A stretch of DNA of 64,000 bases, taken from NCBI RefSeq assembly GCF_018119405.1, contig NZ_JAGPWC010000024.1, positions 1 to 64,000 on the forward strand. The letters run 5' to 3'. The notes below the pieces were generated by a model. That model saw nothing but the letters and a program-made list of their open reading frames with translations. It did not search any database and was not told the DNA's origin. The DNA comes from Massilia sp. ST3 (GTDB lineage Bacteria; Pseudomonadota; Gammaproteobacteria; Burkholderiales; Burkholderiaceae_D). The translations under genes and the position numbers were made by a program. Shown here piece by piece: positions 48,084 to 56,496 of this stretch (position 1 is the first letter of the stretch; the number at the start of each line of letters is the position of its first letter).

Positions 48084-51000
48084 TCACCTGGTGCCGGTAG
48101 GCCGCAATGCCTGCGGCTCGGCCGCCAGGAGCTCGGCGCGCTTGCGCCAGTAGGCCTCCATCGCCTCCTGCTTGACCGGCCCGAAGCCGCGGATTTCCTG
48201 CGGCAGGGCGGCGATCTCGCGCGCCCAGTCCAGGCGCTCGCGGTCCAGGTCCGCGCACAAGCCGTCGATGGTGGCCAGGTAGTCGGCCGCCAGGCGGCGC
48301 TCCTCGCGCCGCTCGTGGGTGCGGCCGAAAGGATCGAAGCGGCTGCCGCGCAGGAATTTCAGGCGCGCCAGCATGGCGAAGGCGGGCAGGATCCACGGGC
48401 CAAACTTGCGTTTCTTCGGCCGCCCGGTGGCCGGGTCGATGCGCGACATCAGGGGCGGGGCCAGCCACAGGGACAGCTTGCCGGTGCTGGAGAACTGCGT
48501 CGCCAGCGCGGCCTTGAACTCGGCGCTGCCGTAGAGGCGCGCCACCTCGTACTCGTCCTTGTAGGCCATCAGGCGGTAGGCGTTGTGCGCCACTGCGCGG
48601 CTGAAGTCCTCGCCGGCGCCGGGGATGCGCTGCTCCGCCGCGTGGGCGGTGCACACCAGCGCGCGGTAGCGCTCGGCGTAGGCCTCGTCCTGGTAGGCGG
48701 CCAGGTCGGACGCGCGCAGGGCCAGCAGCTCGTCCAGCGTCTGCGGCGCGGGCGCGGGCGGGGCGTTCACCTCGCCCAGCGCGTCCGGCCGCGCCGCGGC
48801 GATGCGGCCCCAGGTGAGGGCGCGCAGGTTGAGCGCTACGGCCGCCCCGTTCAGTTCGATGGCCTTCTCGATGGCCGCCAGCGACAGCGGCACCAAGCCT
48901 CGTTGCCAGGCATAGCCGAGCATCAGGGTGTGGGCCGTCACGGTATCGCCGAACAGCGACTGGGCCAGCGAGGCGGCGGCCACGGTGTGGAAGCCGGCCC
49001 CATTGCAGCGCTGGCGCACGCGGTCGAGCATCAGCTTGGTCGGTTGCGTGGCGTCGCGCTGGCGCACCACGGCCGAGGTCGGGGTTTCGTCGGTGTTGAC
49101 GATGGCCGCCGTGCGCGCCGGCGACAGGCGCGCCAGGTTGTCGCTGGCGGTGGCCACCACCAGGTCGGCGCCCAGCAGCAGGTCGGCCGCACCGGGACCA
49201 ACGCGCACCGCGCCGATGCCCTCCGGCGTGCCCGCGATGCGCACCTGGCTGACCACGGCGCCGTTCTTCTGGGCCAGGCCGGTGAAGTCCAGCACGGTCG
49301 CGGCCTTGCCTTCCAGGTGGGCGGCGGCGCCGAGCAGGGCGCCCATGGTCAGCACGCCGGTGCCGCCGATGCCGGTCACCACCACGTTGAAGCTGTCCGC
49401 CAGCGCCGGCACGGCGGGCTGCGGCAGGCCGGCCGCCAGCTCCGCTTCCAGGGTGCGCAGGCGGCTGTCGTCCGGCTTGCGCAGGCGCGCGCCTTCGATT
49501 TCGACGAAGCTGGGGCAGAAGCCCTTGGCACAGGACAGGTCTTTGTTGCAGGCGCTCTGGTTGATCTTGCGCTTGCGCCCGAAGGCGGTTTCCAGCGGTT
49601 CGATCGAGATGCAGTTCGACTGCACCGAGCAGTCGCCGCAGCCTTCGCACACGCGCTCGTTGATGAACATGCGCTTGTCCGGGTCGGGTAGCTGCTTGCG
49701 CTTGCGGCGGCGGCGCTTTTCGGCCGCGCAGGTCTGTTCGTAGACGATGGCGCTCACGCCAGGGATCTCGCGCAGTTCGCGCTGGACCGCGTCCAGCAGG
49801 CTGCGGTCGTGCACCGTAACGCCGGGCGCCAGGTCTTGCGCGCCGTGCCAGCGCGCCGGGTCTTCCGACACCAGCGCGATGCGGCCCACGCCTTCCGCAT
49901 GCAGCTGGCGGGTGATGCGGGCCGGATCGATCACGCCCTCGGCGGCCTGGCCGCCGGTCATGGCGACGGCGTCGTTGTACAGGATCTTGTAGGTGATGTT
50001 GGTCTTCGCCGCCACCGCCGCGCGGATCGCGAGCAGGCCCGAGTGCTGGTAGGTGCCGTCGCCCAGGTTCTGGAACATGTGCTGCGTGCCGGAGAAGGGC
50101 GCCGCGCCCAGCCACTGGGCGCCTTCGCCGCCCATCTGCGAGAAGGTGGTGGTCTTGAGCTCGGGCTGGGCCAGGGCCATCACGTGGCAGCCGATGCCGC
50201 CGCCGGTGCGCGAACCTTCCGGCGTGCGGGTCGAGGAGTTGTGCGGGCAGCCGGAGCAGAAATAGGGCGCACGGATCGGGATGACGGCGGCCGGCAGGGC
50301 GGCGCGCGGCGCGTCGATGCGCGCCAGGCGCTCGCGCAGCACGGGCAGGGCGGCGCCGAAACGCGCGGCGAGGGCGCGGGCCACGATCAGGGGCGAGAAC
50401 TCGGAGATTTCCGGCAGGACGGCGCCACCCTTGCCGCTAATGCGGGGCCGCTGGGCCTCATCGAGGTCGTAGAGCGCGTCCTTCAGCTGGGCTTCGACAT
50501 TGCTGCGCTTTTCCTCGACCACCAGCACTTCCTCGTGGCCGGCGGCGAAGGCGCAGGCGCCCTCGGTTTCCAGCGGCCAGCTCATGGCCACCTTGTAGAC
50601 CGAGATACCGAGTTCCGCCACGTCCCCGGCGTTCAATCCCAGGTCGGTGAAGGCCTGCATCAGGTCCTGGTGGGCCTTGCCCACGGTGACGATACCGAAG
50701 CGGCGAAGCGGCGCGTCGATGACGGCGCGGTCGAGGCGATTCGCGCGGGCCCAGGCGCGGGCGGCTGGCAGGCGTTCCTCGATCAGGCGGCGTTCGAGCT
50801 CGGCGCGCTGGCCGGGCCAGGCGATGCGGGGGTCCCAGTTGTAGCCGTGCGTGGGCGCAGCTTCATCAGGCGTGACGAAGGCGGGCGCGTCCGGCAGGTC
50901 GAAGGTGGCGGCGGTTTCGACCACTTCCGCGATGGTCTTGAGGCCCACCCACAGGCCGCAGTAGCGCGACAGGGCGATGCCGGCCAGGCCCAGTTCGATG

Positions 51001-51539
51001 ACCTCGCGCACGCTGGCCGGCTGCAGCACCGGCATCGAGGCGGCATGGAAGATGCCGTCGGTCTGGTGCGGGTACATCGAGGATTGGGCTGCATGGTCGT
51101 CGCCGGAGACGGCCAGCACGCCGCCCAGCCTGGAGGTGCCCAGCATGTTCGCGGTGCGGAACACGTCGCCGGTGCGGTCCACGCCCGGGCCCTTGCCGTA
51201 CCAGATGCCGAACACGCCATCGACGCGCGTCGGGCCGTAGGCGCTGTGCATCTGGGCGCCCCACAGCGCGGTCGCGGCCAGGTCTTCGTTCAGGCCGGGC
51301 TGGAACACGACGTCGTGGGCTTCCAGGTCCTTGTGCGCCTTCCACAGCTGCTGGTCGTAGGCGCCCAGTGGCGAGCCGCGGTACCCGGAAACCAGGCCGG
51401 CCGTCGACAGGCCCTGCGCGCGGTCCAGGCGGCGCTGCAGCATCGGCAGCAGCACCAGGGCCTGGATCCCGGTGAGGAAGACGCGGCCTTGCGCCTGTTG
51501 ATAAATGCTGGCGCGCGGCGCCTGCCGTGAAAGCTCCAT
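48084..51539 (-). CDS. Fused indolepyruvate ferredoxin oxidoreductase
   Basis: A single-chain 2-oxoacid oxidoreductase of 1151 residues that converts arylpyruvates or branched 2-oxo acids to acyl-CoA. The N-terminal pyrimidine-binding part (about 1-400) is followed by a thiamine-diphosphate domain (about 420-620; GGGIGCHVMAL). Next is a ferredoxin-like cluster region, CEGCGDCSVQSNC (about 639-651) with CNKDLSCAKGFC, and a gamma domain (about 715-900; GIGGTGVLTMGALLG). This fused form is found in aerobic proteobacteria. It is divergent from an Lrp gene, which fits amino-acid catabolism. Confidence 0.93.
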   Translation of the reverse strand: MELSRQAPRASIYQQAQGRVFLTGIQALVLLPMLQRRLDRAQGLSTAGLVSGYRGSPLGAYDQQLWKAHKDLEAHDVVFQPGLNEDLAATALWGAQMHSAYGPTRVDGVFGIWYGKGPGVDRTGDVFRTANMLGTSRLGGVLAVSGDDHAAQSSMYPHQTDGIFHAASMPVLQPASVREVIELGLAGIALSRYCGLWVGLKTIAEVVETAATFDLPDAPAFVTPDEAAPTHGYNWDPRIAWPGQRAELERRLIEERLPAARAWARANRLDRAVIDAPLRRFGIVTVGKAHQDLMQAFTDLGLNAGDVAELGISVYKVAMSWPLETEGACAFAAGHEEVLVVEEKRSNVEAQLKDALYDLDEAQRPRISGKGGAVLPEISEFSPLIVARALAARFGAALPVLRERLARIDAPRAALPAAVIPIRAPYFCSGCPHNSSTRTPEGSRTGGGIGCHVMALAQPELKTTTFSQMGGEGAQWLGAAPFSGTQHMFQNLGDGTYQHSGLLAIRAAVAAKTNITYKILYNDAVAMTGGQAAEGVIDPARITRQLHAEGVGRIALVSEDPARWHGAQDLAPGVTVHDRSLLDAVQRELREIPGVSAIVYEQTCAAEKRRRRKRKQLPDPDKRMFINERVCEGCGDCSVQSNCISIEPLETAFGRKRKINQSACNKDLSCAKGFCPSFVEIEGARLRKPDDSRLRTLEAELAAGLPQPAVPALADSFNVVVTGIGGTGVLTMGALLGAAAHLEGKAATVLDFTGLAQKNGAVVSQVRIAGTPEGIGAVRVGPGAADLLLGADLVVATASDNLARLSPARTAAIVNTDETPTSAVVRQRDATQPTKLMLDRVRQRCNGAGFHTVAAASLAQSLFGDTVTAHTLMLGYAWQRGLVPLSLAAIEKAIELNGAAVALNLRALTWGRIAAARPDALGEVNAPPAPAPQTLDELLALRASDLAAYQDEAYAERYRALVCTAHAAEQRIPGAGEDFSRAVAHNAYRLMAYKDEYEVARLYGSAEFKAALATQFSSTGKLSLWLAPPLMSRIDPATGRPKKRKFGPWILPAFAMLARLKFLRGSRFDPFGRTHERREERRLAADYLATIDGLCADLDRERLDWAREIAALPQEIRGFGPVKQEAMEAYWRKRAELLAAEPQALRPTGTR

Positions 51540-51671
51540 GTCCTGTCTCCATGCTTGTTGTTCGATACCGGAATTCTAGGAGCAAGGGCGGAGCGATTGG
51601 GACTGAAAACGACTGGAATGCACGGCCATTTTGGCGTACATTGCTACCCGATTAAATAAGCGTAGGCGAAT

Positions 51672-52142
51672 ATGACTAGCGAGATCGAGATCGACAGGAT
51701 AGACCGCAAGATCCTGCAGCACCTGGCCCAGGATGGGCGCATCGCCTGGAGCGAGCTGGCCGACTTGGTCGGCCTGTCGCTGACGCCCACCCTGCGCCGC
51801 GTGCGCCGGCTGGAAGAGGCGGGCTACATCCAGGGCTATGTGGCCAAGCTGGACGAGGCCCGGCTGGTGGGGCGCATGAGCGTGCTGGTGGCGGTCACCC
51901 TGAGTTCGCAGTCGGAAGAAGCGCTGGCGCGCTTCGAGGAAGCGATCGCCGCCGCGCCCGAGGTGATGAGCTGCTTCCTGATGACGGGCGACGCGGACTA
52001 CAGCCTGCGCGTGGTGGTGCCCGACCTCGAAACCTACCACCGCTTCCTGACTCGCACCTTGACCCGGATTCCCGGCGTGGCCCACATCAAGTCCGGCTTC
52101 GCGCTGCGCACCGTCTTGAACCGGGCCTCGCCCCTGGCCTAG
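51672..52142 (+). CDS. Lrp/AsnC-family regulator
   Basis: A 156-residue Lrp-like regulator: helix-turn-helix at about 8-55 (IDRKILQHLAQDGRIAWSELADLVGLSLTPTLRRVRRLEEAG) and a RAM ligand domain at about 70-150. It is divergent from the indolepyruvate oxidoreductase gene across 132 bp and so probably controls it in response to an amino acid. Its TAG stop shares the palindrome CTAG (52139-52142) with the stop of the converging dehydrogenase gene, so the two ORFs end on the same four bases. Confidence 0.92.
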   Translation: MTSEIEIDRIDRKILQHLAQDGRIAWSELADLVGLSLTPTLRRVRRLEEAGYIQGYVAKLDEARLVGRMSVLVAVTLSSQSEEALARFEEAIAAAPEVMSCFLMTGDADYSLRVVVPDLETYHRFLTRTLTRIPGVAHIKSGFALRTVLNRASPLA

Positions 52143-53542
52143 GAAACGGCCTGCGCCAGCGGCAGGATGCGCAGGTGGGCGGTGCGCACGGCCGCCGTGA
52201 GGATGGCGGAGCCGGCCAGGTCGCCCCAGATCGCGGGCTCGGCGCAGAAGGCCGCCACCTGATCCGACGATCCCAGCACGCGTTTCTCGAAACCGGGCTC
52301 GAAGGCCGCGTCGCGGTAGTCGGCCTGTACCAGCCCTTCGCGCCAGCGCCACAGGAAGGCCAGGTAGAGGGCGGGCAGCGGCGTCACCGCGTCCAGCGCC
52401 AGGCCGCGCGCCATGCGTTCGCGGATGGTGGGCACGATGAATCCGGGCAGCTTGGCCAAGCTGTCGGCCAGCACGCGCTCGACCGTGTCGCGCACGGCGT
52501 CGCTGGAGAAACGCGCGATCACGGCGTCGCGGTAGGCTTCCAGGTCGACCGGGCTGGGACGCAGGCAGTCGAACACCGCGTTCGTCACGTAGTCGCGCAC
52601 CAGGGCGGCGATGCGCGGGTCGCGGATGGCTTCGTGGATCGAGTGGTAGCCGAGCAGGGCGCCGGCCCAGGCGATGCAGCTGTGGCTGGCGTTGAGGATG
52701 CGGATCTTGGCTTCCTCGTAGGGCGTCACCGAGGCCACCAGCCGCGCGCCTGCCTGCTCCCAGCATGGGCGGCCGTTGCGGAAATCGTCCTCGATCACCC
52801 ATTCGATATAGGACTCGCTCATCACGGCCGCCGGATCGTCGCGCCCGGTGGCCGCCAGCACGCGCTGCCTCAGCTCGGGCGTGGCGCGCGGCGTGATGCG
52901 GTCGACCATCGCATTCGGGAAGCTGGCGTTCTCCTCCATCCATGCCGCCAGCTCGGCCTCGCCAGCCTGCACCAGGAAGGCCGCCAGTCCCTGGTGCACC
53001 CGTTCGCCGTTGTGGCGCAGGTTGTCGCAGCAGAGCAGGGTCAGCGCGCCCGCGCCCGCGCCGGCGCCGCGGCGGGCGCGCAGGATGGCGGCCAGCACGC
53101 TGTAGATGGTGGCGCCGGCGCGGCCCCGGCGCGTATCCTCCAGGCTCGCCCGCAGCTCCTGCGAGGACAGGTCGAGTTCACCGCGGGTGTCGAGAAAGTA
53201 TCCGGCCTCGGTGACGGTGAAGGACACGATGCGCGTGACCGGATCGGCGCCCTGCGTCACCAGCGGCGCCAGGCCGGGAACAAAGGGAACGACGGCGCCG
53301 ATGGCGCCGATGCGGCGGTAGGCGCGCTCGCCGTCCGGCGTCACCGTCTCCAGCGTGTAGGCGCAACCCTGGGCGCGCAGCGCTTCGCTGACGTCGGCGG
53401 GATCGGGGCGGATGTTTCCCGCGACGATGGTCCAGCGCCGGTCGCCCGCATCATGCAGATCTTGCAGGTAGGCGGCCTGGTGGGCGCGGTGAAAGGCGCC
53501 CAGGCCAAGGTGGAGGATGCGCAGCGGCGTTGTCGTGTCCAT
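52139..53542 (-). CDS. Mannitol dehydrogenase family protein (fructuronate reductase-like)
   Basis: A 467-residue polyol-specific long-chain dehydrogenase that interconverts a ketose or keto-uronate and the polyol with NAD(H). The N-terminal Rossmann motif LHLGLGAFHRAHQA (about 10-23) and the catalytic KxxxxNxxH motif (KIRILNASH at about residue 275-283) are intact. Fructuronate reductase, mannitol dehydrogenase and arabinitol dehydrogenase are all possible. No uronate or mannitol genes flank it. A TetR gene is divergent (106 bp), with a 17-nt operator between, so that regulator may control it. It ends on a stop shared with the Lrp gene. Confidence 0.9.
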   Translation of the reverse strand: MDTTTPLRILHLGLGAFHRAHQAAYLQDLHDAGDRRWTIVAGNIRPDPADVSEALRAQGCAYTLETVTPDGERAYRRIGAIGAVVPFVPGLAPLVTQGADPVTRIVSFTVTEAGYFLDTRGELDLSSQELRASLEDTRRGRAGATIYSVLAAILRARRGAGAGAGALTLLCCDNLRHNGERVHQGLAAFLVQAGEAELAAWMEENASFPNAMVDRITPRATPELRQRVLAATGRDDPAAVMSESYIEWVIEDDFRNGRPCWEQAGARLVASVTPYEEAKIRILNASHSCIAWAGALLGYHSIHEAIRDPRIAALVRDYVTNAVFDCLRPSPVDLEAYRDAVIARFSSDAVRDTVERVLADSLAKLPGFIVPTIRERMARGLALDAVTPLPALYLAFLWRWREGLVQADYRDAAFEPGFEKRVLGSSDQVAAFCAEPAIWGDLAGSAILTAAVRTAHLRILPLAQAVS

Positions 53543-53609
53543 GGTTCCTGTCCGATAGGTCTGTGCAGTTTTACTTGTGAATCAAGGAAATTTCTGCCAA
53601 TCTTATATC

Positions 53610-53626
53610 AACCTGTATGACAGGTT
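53610..53626. promoter_or_regulatory. TetR-type operator palindrome
   Basis: AACCTGT-ATG-ACAGGTT is an exact 7-bp inverted repeat, 23 nt ahead of the TetR start and in the gap to the dehydrogenase gene. It is a likely autoregulatory site. Confidence 0.65.
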
Positions 53627-53648
53627 AAAACTATTTAGGAGACCAGCC

Positions 53649-54272
53649 GTGGTAGCAGCCAGAAAATCGGAGTCGACCCGCGCAGCGATCATCGAGCACG
53701 CGCTCGGCGTAGCCAGCCATGACGGCCTGGAAGCGCTGACCCTGGGAACGCTCGCGGATTCCATGAAGATGAGCAAGAGCGGCGTGTTCAGCCGCGTCGG
53801 CTCGCGTGAAACCCTGCAGTTGGCGGTGCTGGCGAACTACCGCCAGCGCTTCGAGGCGCAGGTGCTGCACCCGGCGCGCATGACGGCGCCCGGCCTGCCG
53901 CGCCTGCGCCGCCTGTTCGACATGAGCCTGCTGCAGGTGGAGTCGGGCAAGTCGGCCGGCTGCTTCTACATCAGTTGCGCGGCGGAATACGACGACCGTC
54001 CAGGCCCGGTGCGCCACGCGCTGACCAGCAGCGTGACGGCCTGGCGCGACGCCTTCGGCGAAGCGGCCCGGGGCGCGGTGGAACAGGGCCAACTGGACGC
54101 GGCGACCGACCCGGAGCAGCTGGTCTTCGAGATCTACGCCTTGCTGCTGGCCGCGCAACACGACGCGCGCCTGCTGGAACAAACCGGCGCCGCGACCCGC
54201 GCGCGCGCCGGCTTCGAGCGCCTGCTGGCGCGCTGCGGCGCCCACACCGAGAGGAGAAGCAGCCATGCATGA
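53649..54272 (+). CDS. TetR/AcrR-family regulator
   Basis: A 207-residue repressor-type protein: N-terminal TetR helix-turn-helix (about 10-55; LTLGTLADSMKMSKSGVFSRVGSRETLQLAVL) and a C-terminal ligand domain (about 80-195). The start is the GTG at 53649, with AGGAG (53637-53641) 7 nt upstream; the frame is open to 53577, but that would put the operator palindrome inside the coding region. It overlaps the next gene by 8 bp and so is cotranscribed with an esterase. The ligand is unknown. Confidence 0.88.
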   Translation: MVAARKSESTRAAIIEHALGVASHDGLEALTLGTLADSMKMSKSGVFSRVGSRETLQLAVLANYRQRFEAQVLHPARMTAPGLPRLRRLFDMSLLQVESGKSAGCFYISCAAEYDDRPGPVRHALTSSVTAWRDAFGEAARGAVEQGQLDAATDPEQLVFEIYALLLAAQHDARLLEQTGAATRARAGFERLLARCGAHTERRSSHA

Positions 54273-55155
54273 CGAGGATCCACAGGCGGCCCTGCGCCGC
54301 ATGCTGCGCGAGCAGATGCCCGGCATTCCGGAGCGCGACATCGGGCGGTTCGCGGCGGCCCTGAGCGTGGCCGAACCCTATGTAGCGCCGCCGGTCCCCG
54401 ACAGCGTGCCCGCAGGGCGGCTGGAACGCCGTCGCCACCGTTCGCACAGCGTCTATCCGGGCGTGGAACGCGACTACGTCCTGTATGTGCCGCAGCAGTA
54501 CCGCGAGGGCGCCGAGGCCGGCCTGATGGTGTTCCAGGACGGCGCACGCTATCTCGGCCCGGAGGCGAACAGCGCGCGCGTGCTCGACCAGCTGATCGAC
54601 GAGGGCGCAATCCCGGTGACGATCGCCCTGTTCGTGGAGCCGGGCGAAACCGGTCCCGGCCTGCCGGTGTACGGCGGCGCGGGCAACCGCAGCATCGAAT
54701 ACGATGCCTCCGGGCCGGATTACGCGCGTTTCCTCCTGGAGGAACTGCTGCCCGAGGCATTAGCGGGCTACCGTGTCAGCGCCGACCCGGCGCGCCGCGC
54801 GATCGCGGGACTCAGCTCGGGCGGCCATTGCGCCTTCAACGCCGCCTGGGAGCGCCCCGACGCCTTCGGCAAGGTGCTGAGCCACTGCGGCAGCTTCGTC
54901 GACATCCGCGGCGGCCGCACCTGCGCCAGCCGGGTGCGGCGCGAGCCGCCGCGTCCCCTGCGCGTGTTCCTGCAAACCGGGGAGCACGACCTCGACATCC
55001 TGTTCGGCGACTGGCTGCTGGCCAACCGCGAGCTGGCCGCGGCGCTGGCCTACCGCGGCATCGAACACCGCCTGGTGGTGGGCGAGGGGAGCCACTCGCT
55101 CAAACACGGCGGAGCCATCCTGGCGGAGTCGCTGCGCTGGCTCTGGCGGGAATGA
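54265..55155 (+). CDS. Esterase-fold protein (enterochelin-esterase/esterase D-like)
   Basis: A 296-residue alpha/beta-hydrolase of the putative-esterase (PF00756) type. Marks are YVLYVPQQYREGAEAGLMVFQDGARY near 72-97, nucleophile motif GLSSGGHCAFNAAW near 180-193, and a C-terminal His in GEGSHSLKHGG. No signal peptide is visible. It overlaps the TetR gene, and the neighbouring locus on the other side is the Fur-regulated PepSY/TonB pair, so a part in releasing iron from a siderophore is possible but not shown. An N-terminal helical stretch of about 60 residues precedes the catalytic domain. Confidence 0.83.
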   Translation: MHDEDPQAALRRMLREQMPGIPERDIGRFAAALSVAEPYVAPPVPDSVPAGRLERRRHRSHSVYPGVERDYVLYVPQQYREGAEAGLMVFQDGARYLGPEANSARVLDQLIDEGAIPVTIALFVEPGETGPGLPVYGGAGNRSIEYDASGPDYARFLLEELLPEALAGYRVSADPARRAIAGLSSGGHCAFNAAWERPDAFGKVLSHCGSFVDIRGGRTCASRVRREPPRPLRVFLQTGEHDLDILFGDWLLANRELAAALAYRGIEHRLVVGEGSHSLKHGGAILAESLRWLWRE

Positions 55156-55162
55156 AGCGCTC

Positions 55163-56398
55163 TTAGTCGACGCTGGCCGCGACCTTGGCCGGCTCGGCCG
55201 GCGCAGCCGCGGGTGCAGGCGCCGGCGTCTGGCGCTTGGCCGGCTTGCGGCGGAACTTGAGCCAGATGACCAGGCCGGTGATGAAGAAGGCCAGCGGCGT
55301 GAGGCCGGCCACGCTGACCAGGATGCGCCCGGCCAGGCCGACGATCTCGCCGGTGTGCAGCGGAAACATGGTGCTGACCAGCCAGTCGCCGCCGCTTGCG
55401 GTGAGCGGATCCAGCACCCGCAGCAGGGCGCCGCTGCCCGCATCGACGCTGACGCGGGTGGCGCCCGAGCCCTGGCGCAGCTCGCCCGGCTGGCGCACCC
55501 GCACTTCGAAGGGCTGCTCCGCCTTGGCCGGGATGCTCACGCGCGAGATGCGTCCTTCGGGAAAGCGCGCCTGCGCCGCCGCCATCGCCGCGGCGATGCC
55601 GATGCGCGGATCGGCGGCGTCGCTGGCGTTCGTGACTTTCGTGTTCGGCGTCAGCGGCGTTACGGCGCGGATCCCCGGCGTCACCCAGTCCGGCATGTTG
55701 AAGTACACACCCGTCAGCGCCAGCACCAGCAGCACCGGCGCCGTATAGAAGCCGGCCGCGCGGTGCAGCTGGAAGCTGAACTTGGGCCAGTTGCCGCCAT
55801 GGCGCACGGTGATGGCGTTCCAGAAGGCGGACAGGGTCAGCTTGGGCCACCATACCACGATGCCCGTCAGGGTCAGCAGGAACAAGGCCACGCCCTGCAC
55901 GGCGATCACCAGCTTGCCGGCGTCGCCCGACATCAGGTAGCGGTGCAGGTGGAACAGGGTCGGCATCAGGAGCGGGCGCGACAGGCCGGCCTCGCCCCAG
56001 TTGCGCTCGCCCAGCACCTCCAGGCTGGCCGGATCGACCATCACCTGGCGCACCACGGCCTGCTCCCAGCTCGAGGCCGGCTTGGCCGGGCGGTACCAGG
56101 CCACAAACACGTCGCCATGCACCTCGGGCAGGAACAGGGTGTCCGGACGGCCGTAGGCCGGGTCTTCGAGAAGGCGCTCCACCACCGCAGCCGCCACGCC
56201 CGGCTCGGTGTAGGCCGGCTGGCCGGCCACCTTGCCCGCCGGCGGCGCCACCTGCAGCAGCCCCGGATTGAGCCAGGCGTCGAGCTCGTGCCGCCAGCTG
56301 AGCAGGGAGCCGGTCAGCCCCTGCAGGACGAGGATGGCGCCGAAGACCAGGCCGGCCCACAGGTGGACGGTACGGATGAGATTTTTCATACCCGCCAT
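55163..56398 (-). CDS. PepSY-domain inner-membrane protein (PiuB-like)
   Basis: The 411-residue protein has four membrane helices (about 12-35, 145-170, 195-215 and 345-370) and two periplasmic PepSY regions. Relatives (PiuB/FpvG-like) reduce iron or take part in releasing iron from siderophores. A Lys/Pro/Ala-rich tail of about 35 residues ends it. It is divergent from a TonB receptor, with Fur boxes between, so both should be made in iron shortage. The ATG at 56398 has no good ribosome site and an ATG nine bases later (56389) is the alternative. Confidence 0.9.
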   Translation of the reverse strand: MAGMKNLIRTVHLWAGLVFGAILVLQGLTGSLLSWRHELDAWLNPGLLQVAPPAGKVAGQPAYTEPGVAAAVVERLLEDPAYGRPDTLFLPEVHGDVFVAWYRPAKPASSWEQAVVRQVMVDPASLEVLGERNWGEAGLSRPLLMPTLFHLHRYLMSGDAGKLVIAVQGVALFLLTLTGIVVWWPKLTLSAFWNAITVRHGGNWPKFSFQLHRAAGFYTAPVLLVLALTGVYFNMPDWVTPGIRAVTPLTPNTKVTNASDAADPRIGIAAAMAAAQARFPEGRISRVSIPAKAEQPFEVRVRQPGELRQGSGATRVSVDAGSGALLRVLDPLTASGGDWLVSTMFPLHTGEIVGLAGRILVSVAGLTPLAFFITGLVIWLKFRRKPAKRQTPAPAPAAAPAEPAKVAASVD

Positions 56399-56407
56399 GA
56401 TAAACGC

Positions 56408-56458
56408 AAATGAGAACGATTCCTACCTTGCTTAAATACATGAGAATCATTATCATTT
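56408..56458. promoter_or_regulatory. Fur boxes between PepSY gene and TonB receptor
   Basis: ATGAGAATCATTATC (56440-56454) matches 14 of 15 bases of the Fur core ATGATAATCATTATC, and extends with ATTT. A second, weaker copy, AATGAGAACGATTC, lies at 56409-56422 next to the PepSY start. Both genes of the divergent pair should be repressed by Fe-Fur. Confidence 0.85.
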
Positions 56459-56496
56459 GCGTCTCGTATTTCTTTTAAGAAAAGCAGGAAGACAGA

